In this document: piece by piece, positions 22,501 through 36,760 of the stretch
Position numbering within the stretch: the first letter of the stretch is position 1
How the letters are laid out: each line of letters opens with the position of its first letter
From: Malus domestica
Lineage: Eukaryota; Streptophyta; Magnoliopsida; Rosales; Rosaceae
Direction of reading: 5' to 3'
Assembly (NCBI RefSeq): GCF_042453785.1
Contig: NC_091670.1
Location: forward strand, 1,302,001-1,366,000
Length of the DNA stretch: 64,000 nt
Notes under the pieces: model-generated
What the model was told of the DNA's origin: nothing
What the model saw: the letters and a program-made list of their open reading frames with translations, nothing else
The model's database searches: none
Translations under genes and position numbers: made by a program

Positions 22501-25500
22501 TCGACACTGGCAGGCAAGTATTGATTTTCCCCATTCATTTTGTGATTGTTAATGCCTACTTGTTTATGTTGTCCATCTACTTTCCATTTGTATATAGGTG
22601 CTCTTTTTTTGGGGATAACAATACAAAATTTATTAACAGGGAATATTTCTGCTAAACCTAGCATTGCTTGGCATAGATGGAACATTTATTTGATGAGAAT
22701 GTTGTTGTTTTATGTATGCGCATTATTTACTAGAAGATATACAATAATGTCTCTTTTTTCAAAAGAATTGGTGTATATATGGAAACATAGTTTCTTGTAT
22801 AACTTTTTGTTCTCTAATTTAGTAGAACATATAATTGTTTCTCCTTAACAAAGAATCTACTTCCAGGAGCTACATTGGAAAGGTTATGGATTGGTCATGT
22901 TGAAAGTGGTTCAAACATTATTCCTTTGGCAATCTTCTACAGGCAGACTTCGGTACGTAATGTGAAATAAGTGCTATGAATCTGAATTTCTATTGATGGT
23001 GAAATTCCATTGTAATGTCCTCCATACTGTTCTATGTCTTCTTTTTGTACTTACAAATATTTCTATTTATTTTTGCTACTCAAAACTGTTTTTTACGTCA
23101 GTCCTAGTTAAGGGTAAACTTGTGAAATAAATTATGAACAGGGTAATCTGTTATGTGATTTGAACTTGGAAGTAAAATGTTGGGTTTGAGGAAATGTTTC
23201 CCTTTCTCCTCCTTTCTATGCTTATAGGGGGGTTTTTTCCCCAAAAAATATAGGAAAGATATAGGGAAATTGACACTTTTTGCAGTTTTAGAAATCTCTA
23301 TAGCGATACTCTAGATAGGAATAACCCCATCTAGTCATAAAAAAGTTCCAATCCCAAGACTTTGGCCAGTTATATATAGTATAAGTTCCATGTTATAACA
23401 AGTTACAATTTTTCAAAGTCCCGTGTAAAGGAATTTGCCTCCACATAGTATTAATTGCCAATAAGTCCAAAAATTTGGAATGTGACAATAAAAATTTCAA
23501 AGGAAGTAAAATATTTCTCTAATGTTGTATGGGACAGTGATTTATTCTTTAGGGTTGATGCCTCGGCTTCGAGCTTTGCAGGCATCAACTGAATTGGTTG
23601 AAGATGTAAACATGCTTGGGAAGCTAGAGACATTTTGGCTTCAGCACCAAGTCATTGCATCGGTTGTACTGTATGTGTTTAACTATCTATAAAACTTACT
23701 TAGGTATGTGTTTAACTGTCTATAAAACTTACTTAGAAAGAGAAGCATTATAGAGAATACTAGAACATGTATGCACCAGGTATTTGGGACTCTTTTCCCA
23801 ATGTCTTCATCTTGGAAATTGACACGCTCCACTACTAATGTTGTACTTTGTATCCATATTCCATACAACTTTCATTAAGGATAACTAAGTGAAAAATTAA
23901 ATTATGTAACTACCAGGGCTGGAAAAAATTCCCGAAAATCCCAAACCAAAATTCCCAAAGTTTTTGGGATGACATACCGAACTAATGCTGAAATTTTGGT
24001 ACGAGAATTGGTATTGTCTCCTTGATGTTTCGGTAATCCCATACCAATAAGGTCGTACCCAGTGCACAAGGCTCCCGCTTTAAGCAGGGTTTGGGAGAGG
24101 TGAATGTCGGCTAGCCTTACCCCCATTTATGGAGAGGCTGCTCCCAAGTCTCGAACCCGAGACCTACCGCTCATGGGCGAAGGCACTTGCCATCGCACCA
24201 AGTGCGACCTCTGGTAATCCCATACCAATCTGAAAATAAATATTATATATATTATTATACATTTATATGTATATGTATGTATGTGTGTGTGTGTATATAT
24301 ATAATATTATACATTTGAATTGTTGCTAACTACTTGTAGCAATATAATTGGTGTGGTCTACTGGTAGTAACCATAGCCCTTTATTGCCAACCTCCCACAA
24401 TATGTGTCTATTTCTTCAACAAAAAATCAAAAAATTGTATTGTTAGTTTCTGAACATATGAGGTTTGTAACTTATTTTTTTTATTTTTGGGTTTGTTACA
24501 TGTTAATTTGACGTGGTATGAATGATTGGTTTTCAATTTGTATGAAATTTGGGAATACTGAACCACCCCGAAATACCGAAAATATTTTGGGAATCCCGAA
24601 AATTGGGACTACCGAAGTTTTGGTTTGGGATTGGTCTTCAAATTTCCGTCCCAAAAATTTTCGGTTTGGGATTTGGGATCCTATTTTCGGTTTGGGATCC
24701 CATACCGAACCACCCCTAGTAACTACACCTCTATTAAGTAACAACCTCATTGTAATATTATTGGTTTGGTCCCAACATTTTGACCATATAGAGGTTTTAC
24801 TGTGTAAGTTAGTAATATTTTCTGTAGCATGACTTGAGGAATCTTCTATATGCAATTAGTGACACAATCCAGAGATTATGTTTATATTGTTTGCTGATAT
24901 TCTGATTGATTCTTTGGGCCAATCATGAAGGAAATCAGCTCGGAGATGATCTGTGCATATAGCTTTCGTTGTCATTTTGAGGAAAGATTCGTTATAATGC
25001 TGGAACCTTCAGCACAAAATATCCAATTGGATGAGGTAAATAATTCTTTTCTTTTCTTTGTTTTGGTCAATCCCACTTCCTTACTTTCTTTTGGCTGAAG
25101 TTATATTCGTTGCACCATATGTGCAATTAATTTGATTTTTTCATAGGCTGGATGGGTTGATGTCAAACTTACATCTGACAAGATATGCATACTGACAAAT
25201 AATGGATTACTGCTTCACAAGTTGTTGACGAATGTCAATACGTAAGTGAATTTGTCCCTGTTAATCTTTAGTGACTCTGTATCAGTCCTTTTCTTACCTA
25301 GGGTGGCATTGTATTTCTTTTCCTTTTCATTGGTCTCTCTTGAATGCTTCCCTGTGTGCTGGGGGCCTAGGGCACACCTTTGTATTGTTTGTACATAAAT
25401 TGTTAGTAGGGAGGAAAAAGATGAACTAGGAATATATTATCTGGCGAATGAGAGTACTCTATTATGAGAGCTGCAATAAACTTAAGTACATTAACTAGTC

Positions 25501-28500
25501 TGAATTCTTCAACTTAGGGCATCATGATGGTGGCACTTCATGCAAGTGTGAATTGTATGTATGTACCTTCTACTATTATATAACCAGTTCTGACTTCTGT
25601 TTATGAAACTGGCTTGGTCAGCTGATGCCTTTCTTCATGCACACACTGTGTTTTTCTTTTCAAGACATGATTGTTTGAGCTTTCGCTTTTATTTATGTTT
25701 AATGTAAACTTTTGTAGGTGTAACCATGTAGGAATCTGCTGTCCAAACCCATATCTTATTTTTTTGGTCAACAGTAAATGCTTGTCTTTTCAATGTGTGA
25801 TTGACATAACCTTAAATCTCCAGGGAAGATGCATGTTCTTACGCTTTGCAGGAGGACTTTGTTGCAGATCAGTTGTTTCAAAGTTCTGACCATTCTTCAG
25901 ATGACCTTCTTTTGTTGGCGCATTCAATATTGTCATCTTCAAAGGTATGATGTTTGTATCAGTTAAATTTTATTGTTAATAGACAAGGCTTCCCCCCTTC
26001 ATATCTCTTCCCAGGATTGTCAGGGTTACTGTCTTACAGCTTTATATTACTAAGAGCTGGAAAATCTTCTCCTGGTGTATAAAATGTAATCAGAAACGTC
26101 GTCAAAATTTTATTGTGATGAACTCACATGCCACCAGCATATGCATTTTCTATATATGGATGCCTTTACTTGAAAGAGTTGTCTCTGTCGTGGACGAAGC
26201 TGTGGAGTTGGTGCAGACCGGCAGTAGTAACCACACAGGATTAGAAGAACTGCTCGGATTGAATATCCCTCTTTTTTCTTCTTTTAATCCCAACCAGTCT
26301 TTTCATTCGCTTGAGTCTTGATGCGCTAAATCTCTCTGTTAGATTTTACGTGTCAAGATTTGTGAGTTACCTTAGAGAGAGATTGAACCTTGAATAAGCT
26401 AGCAGATAAAAATGAACTCGGCTGAACGTTTCTATCAAGCTAACAGATGGTGGGTTAAGTGGGTCAGGAATGGAAAACATTGGCTGAGATTTGAATTCAA
26501 TTCCATCGGTTCTAATCATGAGTTAGTAAAGCATTTCCACAACCTAACATTCTGCAAAGAAAAAAAAAAGCTGCTATTTACAAACTCTTGAGTAAATATG
26601 TACGAGAGCTTCTAATGTAGACATCTGCTTTCGAAGATAGAAGTAAAGAACCAATTGCAGGGCCCGCCAGACAATGTGGTTCATTGCCCTGAATGGTCTG
26701 AATCAAGCAGAGTCAAATTGTCTCAAACATTTGATATCTTCATCATTTTAATATTTATGGTAAAAACTGTCGTCTATTTATCACTGTTAGAAGACTAAAT
26801 GGCATAAAATAAAATTGGGTTAAAAAATAAATGGACATTCTCTTTTGAAGATATGGTTGAGTGGGTGCTAGCTTTAGTCTTGGAGCCTTCAGTTTTGTTT
26901 TATTTACTTTATGTGTGTGTGTAGAAAAGATCCTTGGATGGGACCTACACATTACATGTTTTGGATCATTGAACTACAATATGAGATTAGCTATATTTCT
27001 TAAGAGGATGTCTACTCTCCTTGGGTTTGTACTGGCAGATCTTAATTAGTCCAAAGAGTTTTTGAAGATGTAGATAAGATATAATAGTTGGGATGAAGGG
27101 GTTAACCCAGTGTATGATTTGACTTCAAACATTTATACAAAATATTTTTAAACAATTTTTTTAAATTTTTTTTTTTTGTAAGATGCCAATTGTTGCCATG
27201 CTGGAAGCTATTATATGTTAAATATGCTGCTTATGTGTTTGTCTTGATGCAAATTCTGCAGGAGCATATTGTACCAGTTGTATCTTCAATTTACTTACGC
27301 AGGCTGCTTCTTCCTGGGGTTCATCATAACATTGCTTTGCGCTTAACCTTACTGGATTATAATAGGCACTGGAGTGATTCAGATTTCCAGTCTCTAACAG
27401 CCGATATGTTGAAGAAGGAAATTCTTTCCCTGATTGAAAATGAGGTATGCCCTGTAGTTTTAATTATTTTTCTTTCACAGACATACACATGTGACACCCC
27501 GGAGGGGATTGGAATGATCCGGAGATGCTATTAAACTGATGAACATTGTATGTTGTATGTTGTCTAGGGAGTGAATGACAATTCAACATCAATATTTTGC
27601 TGCTGGAAAAATTTCTGTTCTCGCTATTTCCAAAACTGGTGCAAGAGCAATGCACCATATGGTTTGCTTCTTGATTCCTACACAGGAACTTTTGGTTTGA
27701 TCAGAAAGAACTCAGTATCTCTTTTTCGTTGTTCGGAGGATATTGAGCGGCTTATTGATGGTATGTCAGCTATTCTAGCTTTATTTGAATAGAGACAGGT
27801 CCTAAGTTTTAATTTCTGCTTTCAGACATAATATTTTTTGTTTTACTTGTATAGGTACTTCTGATGATCTTGGCGATCTTGCTGGATTTGAGTTGGATTC
27901 ATTTGATGATGCTCTTGACTATGAGGTGCTCGTTGAAATGCTCAGATGTGTTGTTAATGTCAGCCAACAATTGGGAAAGACAGCTTCTGCTATATTTTAT
28001 GAATCATTTGTTAGCGCACCACGAGTTATCTCAGCTGAGGAAATTACTCCTCGCCTGTTGAAGATTTTAGAATCTGGATATAGTTCAACGGTAGCAATGC
28101 TTCATATATCAGATCTTGGACCCGATTTTGCTTGGGAGAAAACCTTGGCAGATCATAAAAACTTGAGGAAATTTTCTATTGACATGCTGTTATCTCTTCA
28201 CGCCTTGCACGAGAAATCTGGCACATGGAGTCGTATTTTAAATGTGATTGAGAAGTATCTAAAATTCCTCATACCTCGGAAAATGATGCCGAAATTTGAT
28301 GCTGAAATGTCGTTGGATATCAATGCTTCCATCTTGGTCCAGGCTACTTCTCAAGTTGCGAAGGTTATGTTTGAGTCCGCCCTCGACATTCTTCTGTTTC
28401 TAAGCTATCTAGTGAGCATTAGTGGGCAGGTCAGTTTCTTTTCATTTTTATTTATTTTACTTTGTTTTTGTTTTTCAATTCTGTTTAGCAAGACCTACTA

Positions 28501-31500
28501 CATGTAAAGATATTTTTTTTATATTTATTTTATAATTCTTTTATTAAGAAACAAGTATTTTCGTTATTTATTTGTATGTTTATGTTGGTGTTCCCTGTTT
28601 GCATGTCGCATGGTTGTATGCATTATTGTGATTGTTTTTAAAGTCAGATTTTATTGCATTACAAAAGTAATATCACATAGCAGTAGCAGTAGCAAAGAAG
28701 TCTAGTTTTAAAGATTCATCAAGAAAGCTAAGACAACCAGACCATGCAAAAACAAACAGAGGGTCGAGCAAACCAAACCTTTACTTATTAGAAGTAAGCA
28801 GTTATGTTGCTAGACTGCGAATCTGGACCATTTACTAGGTTGATTCTCACTGGCCAACACGCTTGAAAGAGAGAATTACCCCAACTTTACATATTTAATC
28901 CTTTAAAATGTTAGTATGAGTCCTCAACTTATTTCTTTGCAAAAGAACCCCAAAACTAATTTGTCATCAAAATAAATGTTTAATTCTTGCCATTAGCTCA
29001 TATTTTATACAAAATCAAGTCCAAAATATATGAGGGAGTTGCTTGTTTCCTAATTCAAGACACACCAAGCTGGCTCTATACAGTTGAGTGGATTCCACTG
29101 CTATGTAATCTTAAATGCATGTAATCATATTTTTATTTCTTCGGCAGGAAAATAAAGGTGAGTATTTGATTTCTTTCTTGAAGCATAAAAAAAGTACAGG
29201 ACTTTATATTAATATGATACAACTACAATACGCAACTCAACTAAATTACCCATTGTCTTCATTAAAGAAACAATGACTAAATATAAAAATTGGAATTGGA
29301 TTCATTTTTCTCTCTTAGAAACCCTTAACGAGATCTTTCTGCGATCGAGCTATACTAAAAAATTGTGCATGCATACTTTACATTGCATCTTTAATTTATT
29401 CACAACCTTCATCATTAAGTCTACTGCAGTGCTCACTTTGTCAAGTTAAACAGTATATTGACTTTAATAGCATTTCGTTTTTAGTCTCTCATTTTTATAC
29501 AACTCCTTATTCCATGGTAAGGGTATTATTTTCCGGTAAAATTTGATCAATTGACGTGTTAAAATTTCTTTGGGTTTTGCATGCAGATTCATATGCTTCA
29601 TGATGATGTATCCAAAATTCAATTTGACTTGATTCCAATGATTCAAGAAATCATTTCTGAGTGGCTTCTTATCCATTTCTTTGCCACCACACCGTCTGAA
29701 TCAGCTGCAATTGAGGATTTCAGCTCTCAGCTTTCATTGTTACAAATTGGTAGGGTCATGCTTCTTAATGGGTCCTTAATTTCTAATTTTGCTGATTTAG
29801 TATTGTTCTGATGATCATCCCTGTCCATGGTTCAGATAGCAACATGAGAAGAAGAACATGGAATGAGAAGCTTGGGAAGTGTGAGTTCACTCTGGCTTTT
29901 GTATTCTTACCAAGTATTCAAACTTCCTCTAGAGACCAGAATCGTGATTCCTCAAGAGACATACCAGATGTGAATGACATTATCATTTCAATGCATGACT
30001 TTGCTAGCTGGATCATCTGGGGCCACACAGGGGAATCCTTTACCTTCCTCAGCCGTGCAACAGATCTTGCTTTGATCCTGCTAAGGCATGGGCAATATGA
30101 TGCCGTCGAGGTTATTGCTCTACTTACAGTTTCCCACTAGCCATTGAACTTTTCTTCTTTGAGAATACTTTTGTTTAACTACGTACTTGACATCATTTTT
30201 TTTTACTTTTCTGTAATCTTTAAAGCGCCTACTCACAATTGTGGAGGCACATTTACAAAAGGAGAAGACATCTCATAGTATCCAGGATACAGAGGGAGGA
30301 TGGTGCATACTTCATCATCTTTTAGGGTGCTGCTTCCTTGCTCAGGCACACCGTGGGTTGCATGGATTGCTGAAAGAGAGGAAAGTCACTGAAGCTGTTC
30401 GTTGTTTCTTCAGGTATTCTATGTTTTATAAATTTTTGACTGTCACCTTCCCCATACAGGTAACTCTAGAATGGTATTCTATGTGCATTCTTTTGCATAA
30501 TGTTTTCATTTGCACTTAAGCATAGCTCATTGATTTTCTTAATAAAGACTTATAGTTTAATTTTTCTATTCAGAGCTTCATCTGGAAAAGGGTCATCCGA
30601 GGCTTTACAGGGTTTGCCTCAGGAAGTGGGGTTGCCAAACCTTGGTTTCGGTGAGTTTACTAAACTTTTATATATTAAACAGTTAATTATTCTTTTGTTT
30701 TCCCCTTTTTATTAACTCTTTCATTTACCTTTCTCTTTAGCTGGTAGCTTGTCAGCTTCGGCATGGAGACTTCATTACTATCAGTGGGCTATGCAGATAT
30801 TTGAGCAATATAATATTAGCGAAGGTGCTTGTCAGTTTGCTCTCGCTGCGCTTGAGCAAGTTGAGGAAGCTTTTAGTGTAGAAGATGAGCTGCATGGACG
30901 AGACCTAGTCAATGAATCAGTAGATACTATCAAAGGACGACTTTGGGCAAATGTCTTCAAGTTTACTTTAGATCTTAATCTCTATTATGATGCATATTGT
31001 TCAATAATTTCAAACCCAGATGAGGAGAGCAAGTACATCTGCTTGAGGCGTCTGATAATTGTTCTTTATGACCGTGGTGCCATAAAGGTTTTTATTCGAA
31101 CTTGTAACTAACTTTTGTTTACTTGTGACTTTCTTTTCCAGTTTTTGTTTTTGCTAATTTGCAATATATTACCCATACAAAAATTCTCTGTGCAGGACGT
31201 TCGTTCTTGAATATAGAACGGGCGCATCATCGATATTATCGATAATGTTTCAATACTATGTCAATCTGTTCTGATGGCTACAATGATTTCTACTCACTAT
31301 GTGCTTTGTCATATTTTTTTTTTCGGCAAAATATTTGAATATTGTGTTTTCTGTAATGTGTGGTATGGAACTTATTTTTCAAATTTTCAGTGCAAGCTTG
31401 TACCAGTTAGGCTTATTCTCTGATGAGGTCTTTCTTATTACTAAAATTTCCTGTGTTGTCATTTGTTGCAGATTCTTTGTGGTGGTCAGCTACCATTTAT

Positions 31501-34500
31501 TGGTCTTACAGAAAAGGTAGAACACGAGCTTGCCAGGAAGGTATGGTCTAATCTAGAGCCAATTGGGTACTGTATTTCGAATTATTAATGTAGGTTCTTG
31601 CATTTTTTATGTCCTGGTGACTTTTTTTCTTTCTTAAATATGCAGGCAGATTGTTCAGATATTTTAGCAAAGCCAAACTTATACAAGTTGCTTTATGCAT
31701 TTGAAATGCATCGACATAACTGGAGAAAAGCAGCAAGCTACATGTACCTATATTCTGCTCGTTTGAGAACGGAAACAGCTCTGAAAGATTACCAGCACAC
31801 ATCATTGGCACTAAAGGAAATTCTGAATGGGCTCTCTTCTGCTATCAATGCACTTCATCTTGTTCATCCTGCCTATGCTTGGATTGATCCACTACTTGAG
31901 ATAAATTCTCTTCACAATGAGCACTATCCGAGTAAAAAGGCCAAATTTGCAATAGATGAACAGAGTAAATAATGCAACGACCAGTTTTCATTGTCTTTAT
32001 ATCTTTAATTGTTCTTTTGAGTCTTTACTACCATATGTATCTGATAAATAAGTACCTGATTTTAGCTGCTACATACCTATGAGCAAAAAATTCTTGCGAA
32101 CCAACAATTTGATCATAATTCAATGGCTGATTTGATATCCTATTAAGTACTTTCCTGGATGGATTTTTTGTTCACCAGTCATATCATGAATGTATACATA
32201 CAAAGACATAGATATGTACCTCATATACAGCAATCTAATCTATCTTGGTTCGCATTTGCATTGTGTACCGTTCTGTTTTGAAGCAGTTAAACAGGTTTAC
32301 TTTTTATTGTAGGTGCCAGCAACAATGCTTATCCTCAAACATGGAAATCCTATGTCGGTATAGAGAAGATGGAGGACGAGTATGTGCTTACTTCTGCAGA
32401 ATATTTGCTTTCATTGGCACATCTCAAACCTACATCTAGTGGTAAAGTTCCGTTTTAGCTTAATTTCTTATATACAAGATTCCCCATAAATAAACCTTGG
32501 TTACCAATCCTTAACATTATTCCACCTTTTTGTGTGATACTCCCATGGATTATACTAATTAACCATTTAAGCTGTTGGAATATGTGCAAATAAGGGAAAA
32601 AGTTAACCATCTCAGTCAGCAATGTACTAATTATTTACCTCAAGGTTTTGTATTTTCAAACTTGCACAATTCACATCTAACTTATGGTAAAGGAAATCTA
32701 GCCAGAATTGTCAGTTGTATTGATATTTTAATCTTTTAAATCAAAACTGAATTCTAATGTGCATGGAAATATTATTTTGTATAATTATGTGTATACATTT
32801 AATAGGTTATGTCTCTTAAATGAAAAATCTGGAATGAAGTGCTAGCATACACCAACCTTTGAACTTTCTGTTACAATGGTCAAGTTGTTGCAGCCACCAG
32901 ACAAGAATTTATTATTCTTAAATCTCTTTATATTGTCAGCAGTGATCACAGTTCTCATGACACTTTTAGAAGCAATCATGAATATTCTTTTCTTTGCCAT
33001 TTATTAGTATCCAAATTCCAAAATTTCATTCTTGTTTCCAAAAGTTCCCTGCAACATTTTTTTTCTTGAATGTTGTAACTTATCACCTTTAAACACTTCT
33101 CACAAACCCTACATGTATGTTAAGCATTTTTTTGTTGAGAGAGCCAATTTATCCCACTATATCCATGCTGCTCCATGTTACATCTCGTAGCTGGTTTGGA
33201 AGAAATTGTTTGCTTTTGTTTCTGCTCTTTGCTTTTTCCCTTTTCTTTTTCTTGTTTATTAATTGTTGACATTTCCATGATTTCCTTCAGGAACCCAGAA
33301 AACACCACTAGAGGTTGTTGATCTTCTGATCCAGGCGAATTTATATGATATGGCATTTACAGTCCTTTTAAGATTCTTCAAAGGTTCAGAGTTAAAGAGG
33401 TATAGGTCTATATTATAATATTATCACCTTATTTTTCCTTTGTAATGCATAAAACCTGGAGTTTTCTTTTCTTCAGGGGATTGGAAAGAGTTTTCTCTGC
33501 CATGTCAGTGAAATGCTGTTCACATAGAGTTGATTCTTCATGGGTTGGGTAAGATAAATATTTTCCTCATATTTTGGCTTAAATACTTTAAAAAGTGTAC
33601 AATCCTGATGTTGTACTAATTTATTTTTAATTGAATCTAAATGACGTGATGCATAACTTTCAGGGATGATCACAGAGCGCATGGTCTTCTGTTGACTTCA
33701 TCAAAGGATGAAGTGGTTGCTCATGGTTCACCTGATGTGGGTTCTACAAAACAACAATCCAAGGGAATCAATCAATGGGGAACTCTTGAGCTTTATCTTG
33801 TATGTATCTTTGGCGTCTTCAATCTTTTTAAGCTTCTTCTTAACCCTCAACGTTCTTTTATCAAATATTAGAAGGAAACTTTTATGAATGATAAGAAGGA
33901 TTAGGATATAATTTCACATTATTGAAAAAGAAAACAATAAGTACCGTCTATATTTGCTCTTAGACAGCGCAGGTTATTTCTCTTAGAATGCCATGATCAA
34001 CTACATATAAAGATTTTAATGGTGTATCTCCAATTAGAAGGAACAAAAAAGAAAATGATTGAATGTGCACTCATTAAGTTTTATGTGGCTGAGGTATCGT
34101 GCACCTGCATTATTTACATATTAGTTCTATTTTCTCTCAGAAGGTATCATTGACATCTATATGATATTTTTTAATATTGATTTTACATTTTTGAGTTCAC
34201 AAGTGCTTTGACTTGAATTACTTGTCTTTTTATTTTGAAGATGAATCACAAATTATTTTTAGAAGAAATAGCTACACAAATGGTGGGGATGGACCACACC
34301 ACACTACCTGAAATATCTGCTAAACTATAAAATAAAAAAAATACAAATAAAGGCTCTTAAATATCCAGAAAGACTTTCAATCTGTATAAATATCGAAAAA
34401 AGGATCTTAAATTACTTGTCATGTGATTTGAAGTTAGAAACCGGATTTGATAGGCGTAGGGGTGGTGTTTTCCCTCTGTTTGAAGTTAAAATTTGGACTT

Positions 34501-36760
34501 GATAGGCGGGTTGACTCTAGTATAGGTGGCTATTAATATCTTTTGGTTTACAATCTTTTGTTAAATGGGAGCTTTACCTGAAGATTTAAATACTATGAAC
34601 TTATTTTCAAAGGTTCTATTTATTATGAATGTCTCAAAGCATCAAGTGTCTATTTATGTTCATAATCCTATACTCAAATTCTACGTGGCTGTATATTGTA
34701 ACTGAGCCCTTCGGGTTAGCCCCATGTGGTGAGTGCGGGTGGAAAAATGAGTTAGGATTCGGCCAGGTCAATAGAAGAATGTTTAAGCATTTTCATCTTA
34801 TCTTTCCCTTTCTGATTCCTAGTGTGTTTAGTGATCCAGCTTCCTAAATTAAAAGTTTTCACTTCCTATATTCTAATAGTTCTGTCATCTAATTCTGTTT
34901 AATGTCTTTTAGGTTTACCAAATTTTCATTAATGCTTTTTATTCTCTTCCTATTTTTGTCAACATAATTGTAGCTGAGGCACCTTTACTGGTGCTTCTAC
35001 CCTTTTTTTGAAGTCAAATATGTCCATAAAATATGTTTAATAAGTCAGGAAAATTGTATACTCGTATCCTTTACAATGAGTTTAGTTCATTCTCCATCTT
35101 TCCCCATCATTTTGTCTGTTTGCTTTGTTTAAGCATTTTTCATCTTATCTTTCCCTTTTGATGTATTTAAAATATGCAGGACAAATATAAAGTGTTCCAT
35201 GCCCGTTTACCAGTAATTGTTGCTGAAACTCTTCTCCGTACGGATCCTCAAATCGAATTGCCTCTTTGGCTGGTAAAGATGTTCAAGGTAACTCTCTAGG
35301 TGGTTTTGTAAATAAAAGAGGATGCCACATTGTACAAAAATTTATATTCCTCTCTCTCTCTCTCTCTCTCTCTCTCAAACATGATACCCTTGTGACCGAC
35401 TTGCGTTTTGATAGGATGGAAGAAAGGAAAAGACGTGGGGGATGACAGGCCAAGAATCAAATGCAGCATTATTATTCCAACTATATGTTGATTATGGTCG
35501 ATACAGAGAAGCTACAAATCTTTTGCTCGAGTATATAGGACCCCTTGCATCAATGGTAAAGTGCAGCTTGTTCTTTTCTATCTTGAGCTTCTGCATTCCT
35601 GCTTGCTAAAAGTTGCCCATGATATTAACCTCGCATTTTAAAAATTCATGCCATTATTTGATTTCTATGCTGAAGCTTGGTTTATTTGTAGTTTGAGGTT
35701 CTTTGTATGAACTTACGATGGTGGGTTTGATTGATGGTGGTGGTGTGGGTGAAGAGGGAGGAGGGGATGGGATTGGAGTGATGGCAGCCATTGAATTAGG
35801 GGAATTCGTGAGGCTTCATAGTGGGGTAGAAATGTAATAGATAGTAATTGATGAGGTAGTGGGGGGTCTTGTTTTTTTCTCCAAAAATCGGTTATTGCTA
35901 GTTTTTTCTTGGGATATACAAGTCTCTGGGGAAGGCAAAATTTATGGTGGTACCAAGTCCCATTTACGATGGCAAGTGCCTTCGCCCATGAACGGTAGGT
36001 CTCGGGTTCGAGACTTGGGAGCAGCCTCTCCATAAATGGGGGTAAGGCTACCCGACATTCACCTCTTCCAGACCCTGCGTAAAGCGGGAGCCTTGTGCAC
36101 TGGGTACGACCAAGTCCCATTTATACTCTCCTGACTAGCATTCCTCTTTTTGGTAATACCCCTATCATATTATTCTGTATAACAGTCCTCCATCAAAATA
36201 TAAGTGGTTCTTGTGCGTAATACCTGAGTTTTTGCAACTTTAGAATGATATATGTATAGAGAAGTTAAAGAAAAGAAGAGATTAAATTGTTTGGATGTTG
36301 TGCTGATTGTAAAGTACATTAGATTCTCGATAGGACAAAAACTAACGCGAAAGTAGTGTGTGTTGATTGCATGTCATTAGTATGGTAGGTGCAGCATCTG
36401 ATTTCATGTTGATTTCTGCTGGTTGTTTAACTTAAGAAGTTCTTATTCTACAGAGACCGGCTGACATAGTCAAGCGTAAAAGACCATTTGCAGTCTGGTT
36501 TCCATACACAGCAGTTCAGCGTCTGTGGTGCCAACTTGAGGAATTGATCAGTTCAGGCCACATGGTAGATCAGTGTAACAAGCTCAAGAATTTGTTACGT
36601 GGAGCTTTGCTGAGCCATCTCGAACTGGTAAGCCATATTTTCAATCTACAGCTACTAATGGGGATGGACTCTTAACCTTCACTACAAGTGCCCAATATGG
36701 TTCCTCTGTCGTTTTCAGGTAAAAGTAGACTCAGAGGATGTGCTTTCTGCTTTTAGTTGA
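19540..36760 (+). CDS. NUP160: Nuclear pore protein NUP160 (Nup107-160 / Y complex)
   Basis: Twenty-seven exons, 1506 aa: 19540-19739, 19836-19968, 20050-20311, 20485-20545, 22356-22513, 22867-22952, 24931-25035, 25147-25241, 25824-25944, 27262-27444, 27568-27760, 27855-28429, 29587-29749, 29836-30110, 30226-30413, 30574-30650, 30741-31087, 31472-31540, 31646-31964, 32313-32441, 33291-33399, 33477-33548, 33664-33799, 35180-35287, 35415-35555, 36454-36627, 36719-36760. The length fits plant NUP160 (about 1500 aa). Conserved runs include LHSDGILRVWDLSCHSR (beta-propeller), EHIVPVVSSIYLRRLLLPG, LHYYQWAMQIFEQYNISEG and LWLVKMF. It is a scaffold of the outer ring of the nuclear pore, needed for mRNA export and linked in Arabidopsis to auxin and cold responses. 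The ATG at 19540 is preferred over 19567 because the upstream LAG residues are family-like. All introns are GT-AG except intron 5 (GC-AG). The acceptor of exon 7 is weak, so that border is the least certain. Confidence 0.94.
20929..21150 (+). pseudogene. LINE reverse-transcriptase C-terminal relic in NUP160 intron 4
   Basis: A 71-codon ORF contains LNYYGAVWCWVLFGLWSERN followed by QLIFEDV. The pattern LW.ERN...FED is typical of the zinc-binding RT C-terminal region of plant L1-type LINEs. No further pol sequence could be joined to it. A short direct repeat 'gagatcatatttatgtccacc' (20813 and 20863) lies just upstream. Confidence 0.55.
23914..24718. mobile_element. hAT-type non-autonomous element in NUP160 intron 6
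   Basis: The ends CAGGGCTGG and CCACCCCTA are imperfect inverted repeats, and a perfect 8-bp duplication GTAACTAC (23906-23913 and 24719-24726) flanks them; 8 bp is the hAT hallmark. The interior is a low-complexity series of 'tttgggattggg/cccaaaccgaaa' repeats with no transposase. A SINE is inserted inside it at 24049-24212. Confidence 0.85.
24049..24212 (-). mobile_element. Au-like tRNA-derived SINE, copy 1
   Basis: On the minus strand it carries an A-box-like TGGCAAGTGC and a B box GGTTCGAGAC. It ends GGGTACGACC with a short T tail. A perfect 17-bp duplication GGTAATCCCATACCAAT (24032-24048, 24213-24229) flanks it, diagnostic of LINE-assisted insertion. It sits inside the hAT-type element, so it is the younger insertion. 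Confidence 0.88.
35967..36108 (+). mobile_element. Au-like SINE, copy 2 (5'-truncated), NUP160 intron 25
   Basis: This is the same SINE as at 24049 in the other orientation, starting at CGATGGCAAGTGCC and ending GGGTACG. The perfect 15-bp duplication ACCAAGTCCCATTTA lies at 35952-35966 and 36109-36123. About 15-20 bp of the 5' end are missing compared with copy 1. The ORF on the opposite strand (35713-36120) is chance. Confidence 0.87.

Noticed and set aside
24049..24212. tRNA gene (B box GGTTCGAGAC)
   Set aside because: No cloverleaf; the long target duplication and second copy at 35967 show a SINE. The same reasoning excludes a tRNA at 39219 and 44333.
24496..24855. 119-codon minus-strand ORF
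   Set aside because: Follows the 'cccaaaccgaaa' repeats of the hAT-type element; low complexity and crosses its boundary.
35713..36120. 135-codon minus-strand ORF
   Set aside because: Covers the SINE and flanking intron DNA of NUP160; no protein family.
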